The notes under the pieces were generated by a model. It was not told the origin of the DNA, searched no databases, and saw only the letters and a program-made list of their open reading frames with translations. A stretch of DNA of 64,000 nt from Thuidium tamariscinum (taxonomy: Eukaryota > Streptophyta > Bryopsida > Hypnales > Thuidiaceae): NCBI GenBank assembly GCA_947034885.2, contig OX344756.2:13326098-13390097 (forward strand), given 5' to 3'. This document shows, piece by piece, positions 36,236 through 48,836 of this stretch (within the stretch, counting starts at the first letter, position 1; the number at the start of each line of letters is the position of its first letter). Position numbers and translations under genes: made by a program.

Positions 36236-37638
36236 CTCAGCACCCCTGCCAATTCAAATTCATATTTTCAAGTTCTGTTCCCACTCCTGTGAAAGAGTAG
36301 GAACCTCCGATTCACCAAAGCCAAATGAGAAAGAAACACAATACGAGGGTCCATGCAAATTTGAAAAAAAACACAATAAGCCACGTCACCAAAGTCCCAA
36401 ACAATATGGGAAAAAAACACAAACAGAGCTACCCCACACAAAATGGGCAAGATTGACAATGACTGAAATATTTCCACCCTCAACCGCTCTACACCTCGGA
36501 ATTCCAGAATTAGGGGTGTTCAGAGTTTAAGGCTTCTGCTGCGAGAATGGAGGCGATTTAGGCAGTACGTTCTGAAAATTCTACTAGGGTTCTAGAACTG
36601 TGGGACAAGATTCTACGGCTCAGAATTGTGGTGGACTCGGATTTGGAAAGGAACGGTAGGAATGGTGAACTGTGACACCCGGTGTAAGGAGGTTTTAGAA
36701 TGTGAAGCTGTGAGCTTAGTAAACTGGGATTAGTAAACTCCACGCCCACATATTATTTTTCCTAGGATCAGATTCTAGGGCTCCAAATCGGTAACGTCGA
36801 ATGTGAGAAAAAAAAATTGAAAATTTTGCAGTAGAAATCGCCTCCATTCTCATCGCCTCCATCCAGCGTTTCTGGGACAAGATTCTAATAAGGTTCAGCA
36901 TCTTGCGGGAAACAAATGAAAAGAGAGTAGAATCTATAAGGAAATGCTTACCAGAAATGAATTCAAGAATTCACTCTGGAAGGCGCCCTGCTCGTAAACC
37001 CTAAACCCTGCAGTTACATTTGTTCCATGGAGAGCTCTAAAACGCACGAATTTGTAAAGCGGGAACAACAACGGGACCAGGAGTCTGACAGTTGCGAGCA
37101 CACTTAACTTATCTTAGTTTGCGTTGCAGGCAAGCTCCGTGGGTACCACTCCAGGTCTGCAACTGGTAAGATTCCAGTGCCATTTCTGGCAAAAATTCGA
37201 ATGCTTTGCGGTACGCGGCGTACCTTGGCGACGCCCCTTCAGTCTCTCTATCAGCAAACGCGAAATTTCTTAAAACTTTCGCTTCATTTCGTCCTGAAAT
37301 TGCCAATGACAATTGAAGGTGTGCCACTGTGCCCGTCTTTCAAGTTCTGGGAATATTCGATGTAATCGGCAATAATACAAAGTGGGAAACAAGTATATTC
37401 ATTTTTTTTATTTTTTTTAAACAAATGGACAATTTCTATTGAAGTACATTCATTTTTTCATTTTTTGGCGCAAATGAGGGATTTCATTGCAAGAATCTAT
37501 CAATCATGTACGAAGTCACACCAAACAATTTGCCATTTTCAGTTGGGCCGTCAGAACAGAAGCTTTCTACTTTTCGCTTACTTTAGATTGAATCTCCTCT
37601 ACCACTTTCAGCATCTGACGGGCCTAAAGTGCAGTACC
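36236..37638. other. Upstream region of the YnfA-like gene
   Basis: No other gene seen. Several words recur in direct and inverted orientation (for example GAGAATGGAGGCGAT at 36543 and its complement near 36845; GGGACAAGATTCTA at 36601 and 36873). This suggests a decayed local duplication. Open frames on the minus strand here lack domains. Confidence 0.4.
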
Positions 37639-37867
37639 TTAACCCTGAAACGTCTCAATCCTTTTTTGAATTTTTGCGCATTTTCGCTTATAGCTTTGTA
37701 CAGATATATCACTTACCAGAATTTAATGAATTTGGTCATTAAGGGAAGTTGTCTTTTCTAGATTCAAGTGTTACATTTGATAAATGAGAAGTTAATTGGA
37801 TGAAACAGTGCCTTGAAGCCCTCTGTTCATCGTCCAGAATATGGACGTCGGAGCGCTTCAGGGTTAA
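37639..37867. mobile_element. TTAA-bounded piggyBac-like MITE, 229 bp
   Basis: The left end TTAACCCTGAAACGTCTC and the right end read inward TTAACCCTGAAGCGCTCC match over about 16 bp with two mismatches. TTAA flanks both ends. A short hairpin CGTCCAGAATATGGACG (37831-37847) lies just inside the right end. Non-coding. Confidence 0.75.
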
Positions 37868-39292
37868 ACTCAGATCTCTAAATGACATGCGGTTCACTGG
37901 CACAGTATTAAGTTTTTTGACTGCAGCGCACTCATCATACACTTGTCATACATGCAAAATAGAGGTACTTGCCGTATGAGTGACTATCGTGTAAGTGAGT
38001 GCGTAGAGTCATTTGTTCGGAGTTTGTGACCCCAGCAGTCAGAGCAAGAGGTCTGTTAGGGGGTACCCGATCCCATAATTCAATTTTCTCATTCAAAATA
38101 GCCGGTGTCGAAATTCTCTTGCACTAGATGAGTTGTATGCTTGTCAATCAGCATGCCAAATGCTGAAGCTCAATCATGAAGGATTGGAGTCGACGCTTCT
38201 GTGACTTCTCCTTATTCACTGCAGTAGTGCAGTCCAACTAGAAAGACGTTAAAAATACTCAGAACCGTACATAGCTACAGTAGCCTAGATTCTACTCCAG
38301 GATCACTCATTGGACACTGTGAGGCCCTGAGAGAACGTGAGAAAACTTGACGTGGAGCCTTCTGGTTTCCTTTCGGCACTCCCAACTCCACTTTAGACGG
38401 TACCAGCCAAAAGGTTTCCCAAGGAAGAGGCCCACCAATTTAGTTGAGTGTAAATCCTCATTCATCAGCACCGTCCATCAGAATCATTGAGAAGGAGAAG
38501 CGGTTGTGGTTGCCGATTCTCGGGCATACATCTCTTAAACAAAATATGAAAACAATTAGTTCAACATGCACTTTTTGGAGAAGAGTATTAATGGGCCCGA
38601 ATTTCTAAGTTGTCGCAATTCAACAGCAAAAGCATGGACTGTTTTGTGCCCTAATTTTATCTTACAACAGTTTGAAGTATTTGTCGATTTTTGCTGTCAA
38701 ATATTTGCTCCCTTGAGCATGTGGATCGACAGGCCTACCAGCAGGAGTGTACCATCTGGAGCCAACAAAATGAAGAAACTAAAAACAAATGAGTGACAGT
38801 AGAAAAGCATAACGTGCAAGCTGAGGAATGGGTAACGTAAGAGAACTTTTCAAGGACCTTTGAGGGAAGTTAAAATATTGCCCAATATCCCATGCTGGCA
38901 CAGTCTCATCAGTGTGTTCCGGAACGAACTGGGACGTCACACCCACTTCGTTTCCAATTCACATCTTTGATGAGCACAGAGCTCGGACGCAGCTCCACAA
39001 GGAGGTATATGACATTCTTCACACATGATGCGTTTATTGAGATCGAATAAATGGCCTGAAGAGTTCAGAGTGTGAGACATGAGATCTGGTTGAGAGAATC
39101 TGGTTGTAGGGAGTAAATTTGTGGGTCAGATTCCCAAACCACAGAGAGCGAAACTTTCATTCTCGTTAAATTCTGTAGTTTAAGAGACTGAGTTTTACGA
39201 GTTCAGAACAGAGGTCCGAAGGTGAGCAGCAGAGGTCTGGAGATTAGCTGATCAAACAAACGAAATTACTCTTTGCAGGAACGAAGGAAAGG
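37868..39292. other. Upstream region of the legumain gene
   Basis: No gene seen. It presumably contains the promoter and 5' leader of the legumain gene. A CAG acceptor-like site at 39273-39278 leaves open a leader intron. Confidence 0.4.
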
Positions 39293-42204
39293 ATGGAACC
39301 TGTACGAGGCCTGCTTCGCGCCCTTTTACTGTTGCTCTACGTTGTGAATGCCTTAAGTCGGATGCACTCACCTTGGGATGGAAAATCTGCAATTAAATCA
39401 GGGGGCGAGGAAGATGAGACTGAGAAGGGCACTCGTTGGGCTGTTCTAATTGCCGGGTCTTCAGGTTATGGCAATTACCGCCATCAGGTCCTATCCTTCA
39501 CAGAAACTCTGGCTGAAATTGTGCATCCCTCCCCTTCAATTTTATGCCTGCATCTCAACCAATAATCGTGTATGCTGATAAATCTGGTTTGATGGCAGGC
39601 CGACGTTTGCCATGCGTATCAAATCTTAAGGAGAGGGGGCTTGAAGGATGAGAACATCGTGGTCTTCATGTATGATGACATAGCCAGTAGTGAAGACAAT
39701 CCTTACCCCGGAAAAATATTCAACAAACCCAACGGTCCAGAGGTTTACAACGGCGTTCCTAAGGTTGGTAGATACACTCAACTTTCTCTAGCGCCATAAG
39801 TAACCCTATAAATTGCAAATTCAAAAAAATTGTCACGTTGTGTACACAACTTCCACTGTATGTCAAATTGTGATTTCAAACGAGAGTGCATTTAAATGCC
39901 CATTTGTCGCCCGAGCCAGCGTCATTAGAGAGGATTGAGTGTACAAGAGAACACGGTGTTCACGAGCTCGATAACCCCGAGTCAGAAACACTTTACTCAA
40001 GTGCTTTTGCGTTAGAACTCTGGAAAGGGCAGAATTTTGAATTTAAAGAGAATTTGGAAAGAGCTACCTCAAAGTATGGCGTGGTGTTCAGGATTACACT
40101 GGATCGAATGTGACCGTCAGCAATTTCTTTGCGGCGATTCTGGGTGACAAAGATGCCATTGTTGGAGGCAGTGGTAAGGTTATCGCCAGCGGACCAGATG
40201 ACCACATTTTCATCTACTACACCGACCACGGTGGACCAGGCTGCCTTGGTGAGTCGTCCATTTCTTGTTTCCATGTCAAGTGACTCAATTTCTTTAGGAA
40301 CCGAAGGTTTAAATCCTAGTCTTTCAATCAGCAAGGTGTGTGTCTGCAAACATAACTGACGTTGTCAGGCTGGGCTTCATTCAGACAGTGACGTTCTTCA
40401 TCGAATAGCCAGTTGAACGTCCTGACCAAATTGGATTGCTGTCACAGGTATGCCAGAAGACCCAATTTTATATGCTGATGAGTTTGTGGACACACTAAAG
40501 AAGAAAGCAGCAGCGGGAACCTTCAAGAAGATGGTTTGTGCAGTTCCTCTTTAAGCTTTGATCTCAGCATGTATTAGCGATAGACTGTGTTTTTCATCCA
40601 GCAGAGATGATCCTGCCATTCGACGGGAGCAACAATCTTATGCAGGAAAATTCACAAGAATTCCTGATACTTACCTCGATGAAAAATATTTGTGCAATGA
40701 AGGTGATATATCTGGAGGCTTGTGAAAGTGGGAGTATCTTTGACGGACTGCTGCCCGAAGGTCTGAACATTTACGTAACCACTGCCTCAGATCCGGAGGA
40801 GAATAGCTGGGGTACATACTGCCCTGGTATGGAGAATCCACCTCCTAAGGAATTTAGAACATGCCTTGGTGATCTTTACAGCGTTGCGTGGATGGAAGAC
40901 GCGTAAGTAATAACAACGTAACCTGTAGTCTGCTTTTCAGTTAAAAAACCTGCGGCTATCGTGAATTGTGAGCAAGAATTACATCCAAAACTCTCATAAA
41001 CTCCGAGATCTCTACAGACTAACAAAACGAGTGGCATGGTTTCGATGGCAGCGAGATAGAAAATCTGAAGAAGGAAACACTCAACTCCCAATACAAAATT
41101 GTGAGTTTCTCATCATTCACATGATACTCTGTAAATTAGTGCCCAAGTTGCTGGTGTCAGCTTGGCCAAGCCATTTCTCGTTATCTGCAGTCAAAGAATC
41201 GACAATATTCCTCCTGCTCTCTTTGAAACATCAGTCTAAAATTCTGGAGGTTCTGTTTCTGCAGGTCAAAAAAAGAACGTCAAACAACGACACATACAAG
41301 CTTGGTTCGCATGTAATGCAATATGGTGATGTCGAAATTGATGCAGAAAAAGTAGAGCTATACCTTGGGTTTGATCCTGCCAATGAAAATGTGACAGAAC
41401 CAGAGGTTCCAGAAACTGAAGTGCGTGGCACGAGCATGCACGTTCCGCAACGTGAAGCCGATCTTCTCCACCTGTGGCACAAGGTACGAAATCTGTTACA
41501 GCATCTCATTCAACCGTTCGTCACGCGATCATTTCAGTAGAGATAAGCTGTTTCTATATCCACTTGAGTCATTTGGAGCCTGAATGTGCAGTATTACAGC
41601 GAAATTGAGGGTTCAATAAGGAAAGCACAGGCAGGAAAGGAACTGACACGCACAATCGCTCACCGAATGCATGTGGACAACAGTGTTAAGCTCATCGGAG
41701 AGCTTCTGTTTGGGCATGAAGCTGGTCAGCGAACACTTCAAGCCGTGCGTCCTGCAGGACGGGTTCTAGTGGACGACTGGGCCTGCCTAAAATCCATGGT
41801 AAGAAGTTTGACACAAATACTAATCACATTTTCAAAAGGTTCTGCAAGTTGCCCAAAACGATATCTTACTCTCAAGTCTTAAGGTTCACCCAGAAGTGCT
41901 GTCATCATGTGAATTGGAAATCAAATGTTTAGGATTAAGTGAAGGATTCTGTCACTCAAGAAAGAATACTTCCTCGAATGAAATATATACTGAGGAATTG
42001 AAAATACAGGTGCGTGCCTTTGAAGCAAACTGCGGCCCATTGACCCAGTACGGTATGAAACATATGCGAGCATTTGCGAACATATGCAATGCTGGGGTTG
42101 ACATCGGCGCCATGGCAACAGCAGCTTCACAAACCTGCGGAATCAGTAACATAGACAGTGGAATTCGGACCCTTGATACTTCCAGCTTCAGTACACCGAT
42201 ATGA
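39293..42204 (+). CDS. VPE: Legumain / vacuolar processing enzyme (C13 cysteine endopeptidase)
   Basis: Exons: 39293-39487, 39599-39763, 40092-40248, 40448-40533, 40703-40902, 41052-41100, 41265-41483, 41592-41798, 42010-42204; all introns are GT-AG and the product is 490 residues, the usual family length. A signal peptide ([14 protein letters not shown]) is followed by the peptidase domain: [25 protein letters not shown] with catalytic His166, and LEACESGS with catalytic Cys208. The C-terminal prodomain ends in the legumain stabilisation block [10 protein letters not shown]...[18 protein letters not shown]. Legumains cleave after Asn/Asp in the vacuole, maturing storage and defence proteins, and some act in programmed cell death. 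The zymogen is expected to self-process at low pH. The 49-nt exon 6 uses the acceptor ATGGCAG. The gene is convergent with PUS10. Confidence 0.95.
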
Positions 42205-42632
42205 GGGCTCGAAGCTACCATTGTACTTGAATCTCCCGGACGGAGACGGCCATTGTGCGCTTCAGACTCCGAAATCAGCTGAAGATCTTTTGGGAGAAAC
42301 TCACCAGTGACCTCAGACATAAACAGGTAACACAGAATCGGTAACAAGCATACACATTTCTTTTCAACCCAATAATAATTAGGTCAAAGTTCTGTATCAT
42401 ACTAGATCTAAGATACTTGACTTGAAAGCCATTAAATAGATTTTCGAAAGGGAGGGTATCGGTTGACTTCGACCCATGCAAATTCAGCACATCTTCGAGT
42501 TCGGTGATCATACAGCTCTGTATATAAAGGTAGACCACAGTATATAGTGTAAGCAGAATCCTACAGATTTCATGCCTATTTGCTCTACGAGCAAAACTCA
42601 AATTCTTGGGCTCTATTGAGCTTACTTATCAC
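42205..42632. other. Convergent gap between legumain and PUS10 stop codons
   Basis: 428 bp containing both 3' untranslated regions. No open frame or repeat of note. Overlapping antisense transcripts are possible at this spacing. Confidence 0.5.
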
Positions 42633-45600
42633 TTAAAGAAAATCCATCTTGACGTCCATGACATCTAGTTGCAGTATGTCAGATTCACAATTTAAGATTG
42701 ACCCAACACTGCACAAAACGAATTTCTGAATGTAAGAGACATGGATAAATATAACAAAGAAAGCAAACACAGCAACTTATCATATGTAGAGAAAAACGAG
42801 AAAAGAGAAACAAAAGAACAATATAATTTGCAGAAAAAGCTAATACCTAGTAATTGAATTTCCTTGTTATTGTCTATTATTAGGGCATTTAAGGAACAAA
42901 CATACAAAGCAGATATTCACTTACTTTGGGTACGTGCGACCAAGATCTCCGTGAACAAACTCCTTGATGTAAGTACCTGCCTGTTGATAAACCGACGTAG
43001 CAATGGTGAGAAACAAGATACGGCAGCAGCTTCAAGATTCAGGCGATTAGGTTATCAAAACGATCCAATATGTTGAAGGATGTTGACGCTAATATATACA
43101 CTGTAGATATGTTTAACCTAACCGCACTGATTCTATCGAACAATGAATATCCACGAGTACATTCCCGTAATAAGGAGTTCAAGGAACGTTAGCAAACAAA
43201 TGTCTTAAAGCACACAAAAGGACGAGGTACAATACCTGAGTGCAGAGGAACAAGAGGAAGTAATTTGGACTGCCTTTAATCTCTTCGCACCTCATCCTGC
43301 ACAGACGTGGTACTGTTAACAACTAGTGACCACCACGCCCGAGGATTGAACCAAGATAAAGCAATACAGCAGAGCCAATTTGATCGTAGTATGAAAAAAA
43401 ATTCAAGAACCTATGCCAAGTGGGAAGGCCGACCAGTGAATGGTGCGCGGCCGAATTAGGGGACTTCGCCTGTGAAGCACTCTTACTGGTGTCTTTTGTT
43501 GCAGTTCCTGTCATTTCACCCTAACATGTCAGATCACCAACCAAAACTCTATAACATAAGTAATAAGCTCTCTATTGATGCCAGGCATTGCATTTAGTAT
43601 TGATAAACCAAAATACCAACAGACATAGCAAAAGATCCATCTCATTTACAGTGAAGTGGCCAGGTGCCATAGGTCAGCCTAGCAAACATTTCAAGCTAGC
43701 ACAGATTCTCAAGAACAAAGATTAAGTGATTAAACACTACCAATTCTTTCAGACTTGACAGAGCTTCAAAGTCTGCTTGCGTAACAGGTCTGGAAAGCCA
43801 AACAACTGCTGCGTATTCTTTCTGTATCATCAAAACACACAATACTATCAGCAAATACTTTTTGCCTAGAACTTGACTTGATACTCTTCTGAAGAAATGA
43901 TAGCAAATCGAGAATCTCTCTTGTGACAATGCAAACTGCAGCCAACGATGAAAGAAAGTCAGTCAAAGGAAGCACGAAGGAAGCACCTGTTTTTCAGATT
44001 CCCCTTCACGCATGATGGCACATGACTCAATGCCAACCTGCCGAAGCTCCCTGACTTTGACCTGTTCTGCCCTCACACGTGTCATCACCAGCATCCTCAA
44101 TGAATTTTTTCTGCTTAAATGATAGCTATTCTTATCAATATGTCATAGATGTCATTAAGACTATAGATTTTGTGTCCAAACAGTCATAATGAGACAGCAG
44201 TACGTGAATTTGATTTTAAGGCGACATAAAATCGTTCCTAAATTAAGCACCAATTTGATTACAATTTCAGCTCCAGCTTATAAGAAGATGACAGAGTGAA
44301 GCAAATATTATTTGCTGGCAACACAAAATCTACGCCTTGACGTGCTTTGAAAATCATGAATAAGAAAAAACTCACCCAGCCTTCCTTCAGACCATTAATT
44401 TCCGTTTCCAGTTTAACCATCTCTGAAGAAGGCGGAATAGAGCGAGCATTTGAAATTTCCACTATGAACGGACGGCCAGACCCCAGCATACGAACCTGCA
44501 ACGCAACCATCGGAAACGAAGGTCAGGGTAATGACTATATTAAGATAGAACACTATAAAGTAAACTATTGTCAAAATGGTATGCTGCCATGCCAAATTCA
44601 AGTAAGCTATATCCTGTAAAGACACTGAGTTAACTCCCAGAAACATTCAACTATTCATTCCATTAACAATGACGGCTGCTGCAACTACTACCTCTAGAGC
44701 ATTAAGATGACCTTCAAAACCTTGACAAATCATGTGCTCCAGTGACCTTTCCCTCTACTTAAAAGAGGTCACGTGCAAGTTAGAAACAAGCACTCATATT
44801 AATTTAAGACCAGGGGATAGTCCACTCAAAAATGTGAAAGATGTGTTTAACTTGGGAGAACATTTAGGGATGACTCTCAAACAAAAATTGCAACTATGAT
44901 CCGTCGATCATATCCATGTCGTTAGATCTACCATTGCACTATCCAATATTTATCAATAAATTTTGAAACAAATAATTCAAAATTTCTTCTAAAATTGATG
45001 ATGATTTGAATATTAGAGATCATAAAAAGAAATGGTATAAGTTTGAAATCTAAAGTTCTAATTATGGAAATTATCAGATTTTTATGTACTTGTTTATTGC
45101 TTATTTATTGAAGTCATTCATTGAAGCCATGTTAGAACTGGAAGAGTTAGATTTGAGTGGAAAAACACTTAAACTCAATGAAGTATAGAATAATGACAGA
45201 GAGGAAATTATAAAATTGATACGGTACAAAAGTTAGAACACTAATATCAGAATCTAAGAAAATAGGACGGACGAAATATACAAGTTTTTGTATGCATGGG
45301 ACATGTTGAATCCATACGTCATCCAAATGCACTATTAGTTAGTAAGAGGTTAATCTATTTCTAAACCACGATTCGAGTAGGGATTATCGAACGCTTCTGA
45401 AGATCAAAGAAGATGGCTTACATCTATATCTTCTCGACCTGCTGCATGGAACTTATAGCTATCACCTTTGTAATGCGGAAACACTACATTCCCAATAACC
45501 TCCTGCAACCAGTTGCCGAAAACAGCAGTAAGAATCCAAGAAGCATACATGTATACAAGTAGTCAGCACAATATGTGTGTTCAAAACGAGCTATTTCTGC

Positions 45601-48151
45601 CAAATGGATGGCTCTGACTACGGCTGTGAAAATGGCATACGATTATCAGAGAACAAAAGTTCTGTAGGTAAAGTTTATCTTCTCCTAAAAAAGGACGTAC
45701 AAAACTGCAAAATAAATTTAAATAGAAGAACGAAGGATTTTGTACAAGAGTCTCACTAATACTTTGGTATAGATTTAAAATAGAATCCGGCTAACAAAAA
45801 AGGCCCCTAGAGTCTAGGAGGAAAGGTTGAGGAAAAAGAACCTGGACAGAACCTTCTCCCATGCGTTCATCATCGATCAGCCAGCGACTTTGACTAACAT
45901 TTCTTGCGAACTGCCATAACATATTCAAAATTCTCAGCTTAAAGCCTCAAGAAACAGAAGCACCACAGACTCAACTGAGATCGCATTCTAAAGAAAAACA
46001 TGAGAATCTCATGTTAGCATGAGTAGAGCATACCTTCAAATATCGACCTCCAACAAACACTGGCATACGATAGCACATTATACTGTACTCACAAGGAATT
46101 TTCAACTGCATCGAAACAATAAAATGTCAATGAGCAATACAACATCAACATAGAAAGGCATGAAACCAGAGCCTTTGAGCCAAGAAAGAAAAAAACCTGG
46201 GAAGGTGGAGAAGAACAGTGGCGTAAAAAGTCCACAGACGTCATTGATGCAAGAGCCCTCGTGACTGCAGCCACTGACTCTCCTGCCTCAGCTGCACGCG
46301 CTGCTGCTACAGCTGCTAGACCAGCTGGAGGGGCATTTTCTTCATAGCCTGAAATTGGGTTTCAAAAAAATCATGCCTTCGACATGACAGACAGAACTGC
46401 AGATTCAAAATGACATTCCGATTACAGATGACCTCAGACACGAAGTGCAAACTATGACAGAATCTAATTCATGTAATAAAAACAATAATTTAAAAAGAAC
46501 TGACCATATCGTCGTCGTTTTGCATCTCCACCCGTATGTTTAATGAAACTAAGCTCTGTCAAAGATGTTGAATGCTTGTATAGCAGTGCTAATCGCAATA
46601 GAGCATTCGTATCGAACTTAGCAGCCTAAACAAATTACAAGGTAATCAATTAGACTCGTCTGTCCCAAATTTACAAAGGTTCACAAAAACGATCAGATTG
46701 TACGAGTACATCCATTGCATTCCTCAGTAAGAGGCCGAGTAGCGCAGAATTCTCTACGCGTATGCTGAATCTACATTGTGCAAGTCATTACGTGTTCTGT
46801 TACGTACCAGCCTCGACTCAAGAGGTGTAATCGACGACCACTTGATTGCCTCTTTCAAAGAAACAATGCTATTCGTCTCGAATTGTGGAGCAAACATAGC
46901 CTCCCCGGGATATTTCTGTTTCAAGTAATACCTGAGCAGCACCAAAGATTCGTAGCTTCTATAAATTTGGTTCTACACGGCATCCAACTTGTTACTCACA
47001 AATCATCGCCAAGATTCTCATGTATTCGAGAGTTTATGCTGGCATACACCTTAGAGACCTACGAAAATAGATCGCACTTTTAGATACTTCATAAGACCAA
47101 TTATTTTCAAATTGTGATTCGAAAGAAGGAACAGAGAGAGACTAAGGACAACTTGAATATGCACTGGAAACGCACCAAAGTGAGCGTTCTCGAACAACTG
47201 AAATTGCTGGAACCGAAACCTCCAGACAGAATTTGTCAAAAACATATCCATCCTTTCGAACGACCTCTTCAATTTGCAGAAATGCGCCATCATCAGCGAC
47301 AAACATCTGCAAAGCCCCTAGACAAACAACACAGGGATCCATCACGTCCTCTGCCATTCCGGTAGCAGGTACATCGATGCTAGGAGCATGTTCACATCCT
47401 ACATCTACTGCCGAAGTCACTGCATTGCCATTAATTTTCCTCAGTGCCGGGGACTTCAGCTCCGAGAGAATTGATGACGGACTCGGAATAGATCCAGCAA
47501 AATCGACGTTGCGAATGTTCAAGAAGCGAAGAACGCATCGTGTACAAACCTGCAAAACATCAAGGAAACACAAGTTTATGTCCAGAACACTCATTAATGA
47601 AAGTCATTTCCTATTCCAATCTACCGAACACTGTCAAGTAGCAAGTCTGCTCAAAACTCAGTAACGTAAAGTGCTTCGATGATCAGTTTTCGATGCCGCG
47701 TCTCACCATCATTGGTATGTTTCAACGCGGAAACCGCATTCTGAAATAGAAAATGCCGAACATGAAAGCCTATCACTCAACTATGTTTAGATAGGATTTG
47801 AAGTTCTTAATTTTTTTAAATCGAGGATTCTGAATTTCAACCACGTTGTACGTATTCCGAAAGTGAACACCTCCGGAATGTAGAAAGTGAATCTGACCGT
47901 AAAATCGATTTGCAGAACAGAATCATTCTTCTCCAATCAGCTGCGAAATTCTCATACCAGAAAGGAGACAATGAGGCGGAGGTTTAAGCAAAGTGAAATC
48001 TGATATCTGATTAACACTCTTGAATTCAAACCTCTGGATTAAGAAAAATGGCATCCCTTACCCCAATCGACAGAAGGTCGACAACAATCGCTAACGGCAA
48101 AGTCGGTAGCAGCGTCTGCAGCGTCACGGCCTCCTCTCTGACTCCGGCCAT
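42633..48151 (-). CDS. PUS10: tRNA pseudouridine synthase Pus10
   Basis: Exons in coding order: 48151-48062, 47549-47176, 46931-46808, 46625-46505, 46348-46197, 46105-46034, 45910-45842, 45502-45422, 44495-44376, 44061-43987, 43821-43741, 43507-43434, 43296-43236, 42980-42925, 42708-42633. The frame closes at 541 residues with GT-AG introns throughout. The N-terminal accessory (THUMP-like) part has zinc-binding pairs VCTRCVLRF and PCVVCLGAL. The catalytic region contains AAGREDID|VRMLGSGRPF, with the catalytic Asp in the REDID segment. Family blocks VRVLHRR, LCTQAGTYIKEFVHGDLGRT and DILQLDVMDVKMDFL end the protein. Pus10 isomerises uridine 54/55 in the T-loop of some tRNAs; in animals it also aids microRNA processing. 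The predicted product is nuclear or cytosolic. Exon 1 could extend past its strong donor or be followed by an extra in-frame exon (47740-47666). Confidence 0.93.
47666..47740 (-). other. Candidate in-frame cassette exon in PUS10 intron 1
   Basis: A 75-nt block begins after TTTCAG and is open in phase 0 (NAVSALKHTNDGETRHRKLI...). It ends at a weak GT donor (TAC|GTTACT). Including it would add 25 residues between LLSIG and VCTRC without changing frame. Known Pus10 proteins join an equivalent of LLxxG directly to the CxxC motif, so I treat it as optional or cryptic. Confidence 0.35.
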
Positions 48152-48465
48152 GGCGCCAGCCAGCTCGCTCGTACAAAAATTCTTTCAATTACTTTGTCAA
48201 CAACAAGTTCCTTGCTTCCTCCATCTCAACTCGCCAAGATTCCACGAGCTGCGTGTTGGAGAGTGTATGCAACTGCATGTCAACCAAGCGTTGCAATGCA
48301 CACAAGACGCAATGTGTTCAGGGTTTAGGGTTTAACTCCGAGTGCTGTAAGTGAATAGATGGGCAGCTTGAAAAAAAGTTTGCTTCACGTCGGTTGCAAA
48401 GAATGGATGTTTTTCATGTAACCGAGGTTATGAAAGAATTCAGTATAACACTGCCAAGTGCCAAG

Positions 48466-48596
48466 CAGTGATCTCAGAACAGATTCAGGGTTTTTAGCCA
48501 AATGTTCATTTCTGGAAGATTTTTTAAAATTTATACAAAGGGCATGAAAAAATTAAGTAGAAAATGAGCAAAATTTAGCCAGTTTTGGGATCATTG
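48466..48596. mobile_element. hAT-like MITE, 131 bp, copy 2
   Basis: The termini are CAGTGATC...GATCATTG. A perfect 8-bp flanking duplication, GTGCCAAG, lies at 48458-48465 and 48597-48604. Same length as copy 1 (29320-29450), with a nearly identical interior (TTTTTAGCCAAATGTTCATTT, ACAAAGGGCATGAAAAAATT). Confidence 0.9.
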
Positions 48597-48758
48597 GTGC
48601 CAAGTAATTCAATCAGTGCTTACAGCAGTTCCATAACATTCAGTAGCCTATGGAAGGACTGCCTTCCCCTTGGTGAAGTCCCCATCACATAATTTCATCT
48701 GACATTTCTTGGAGTTGCAACTTTAGTTACTGAATGGTGTAGAATACCATTGGTGCTA

Positions 48759-48836
48759 GATGGAATGGTGTGGAATATCCTACACCATTTCATCTGTTGG
48801 ATGGAATGGTGTGGGATATTCCACACCATTTCATCC
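48759..48836. repeat. Two adjacent palindromes
   Basis: Hairpin 1 (48759-48794) pairs GATGGAATGGTGT with ACACCATTTCATC. Hairpin 2 (48799-48836) pairs GGATGGAATGGTGTGG with CCACACCATTTCATCC around GATATT. The two share sequence, so they are a tandem duplication of one palindrome. A third degenerate arm (GAATGGTGTAGAATACCATT) lies just upstream. Confidence 0.8.

Noticed and set aside
43323-43514. 63-codon minus-strand frame starting MTGTATKD
   Set aside because: It overlaps the PUS10 exon at 43507-43434 in a different frame; the true frame reads VRVLHRR.
47233-47664. Open frame antisense to PUS10 exon 2
   Set aside because: It is the shadow of the long PUS10 exon encoding the CVVC zinc pair.
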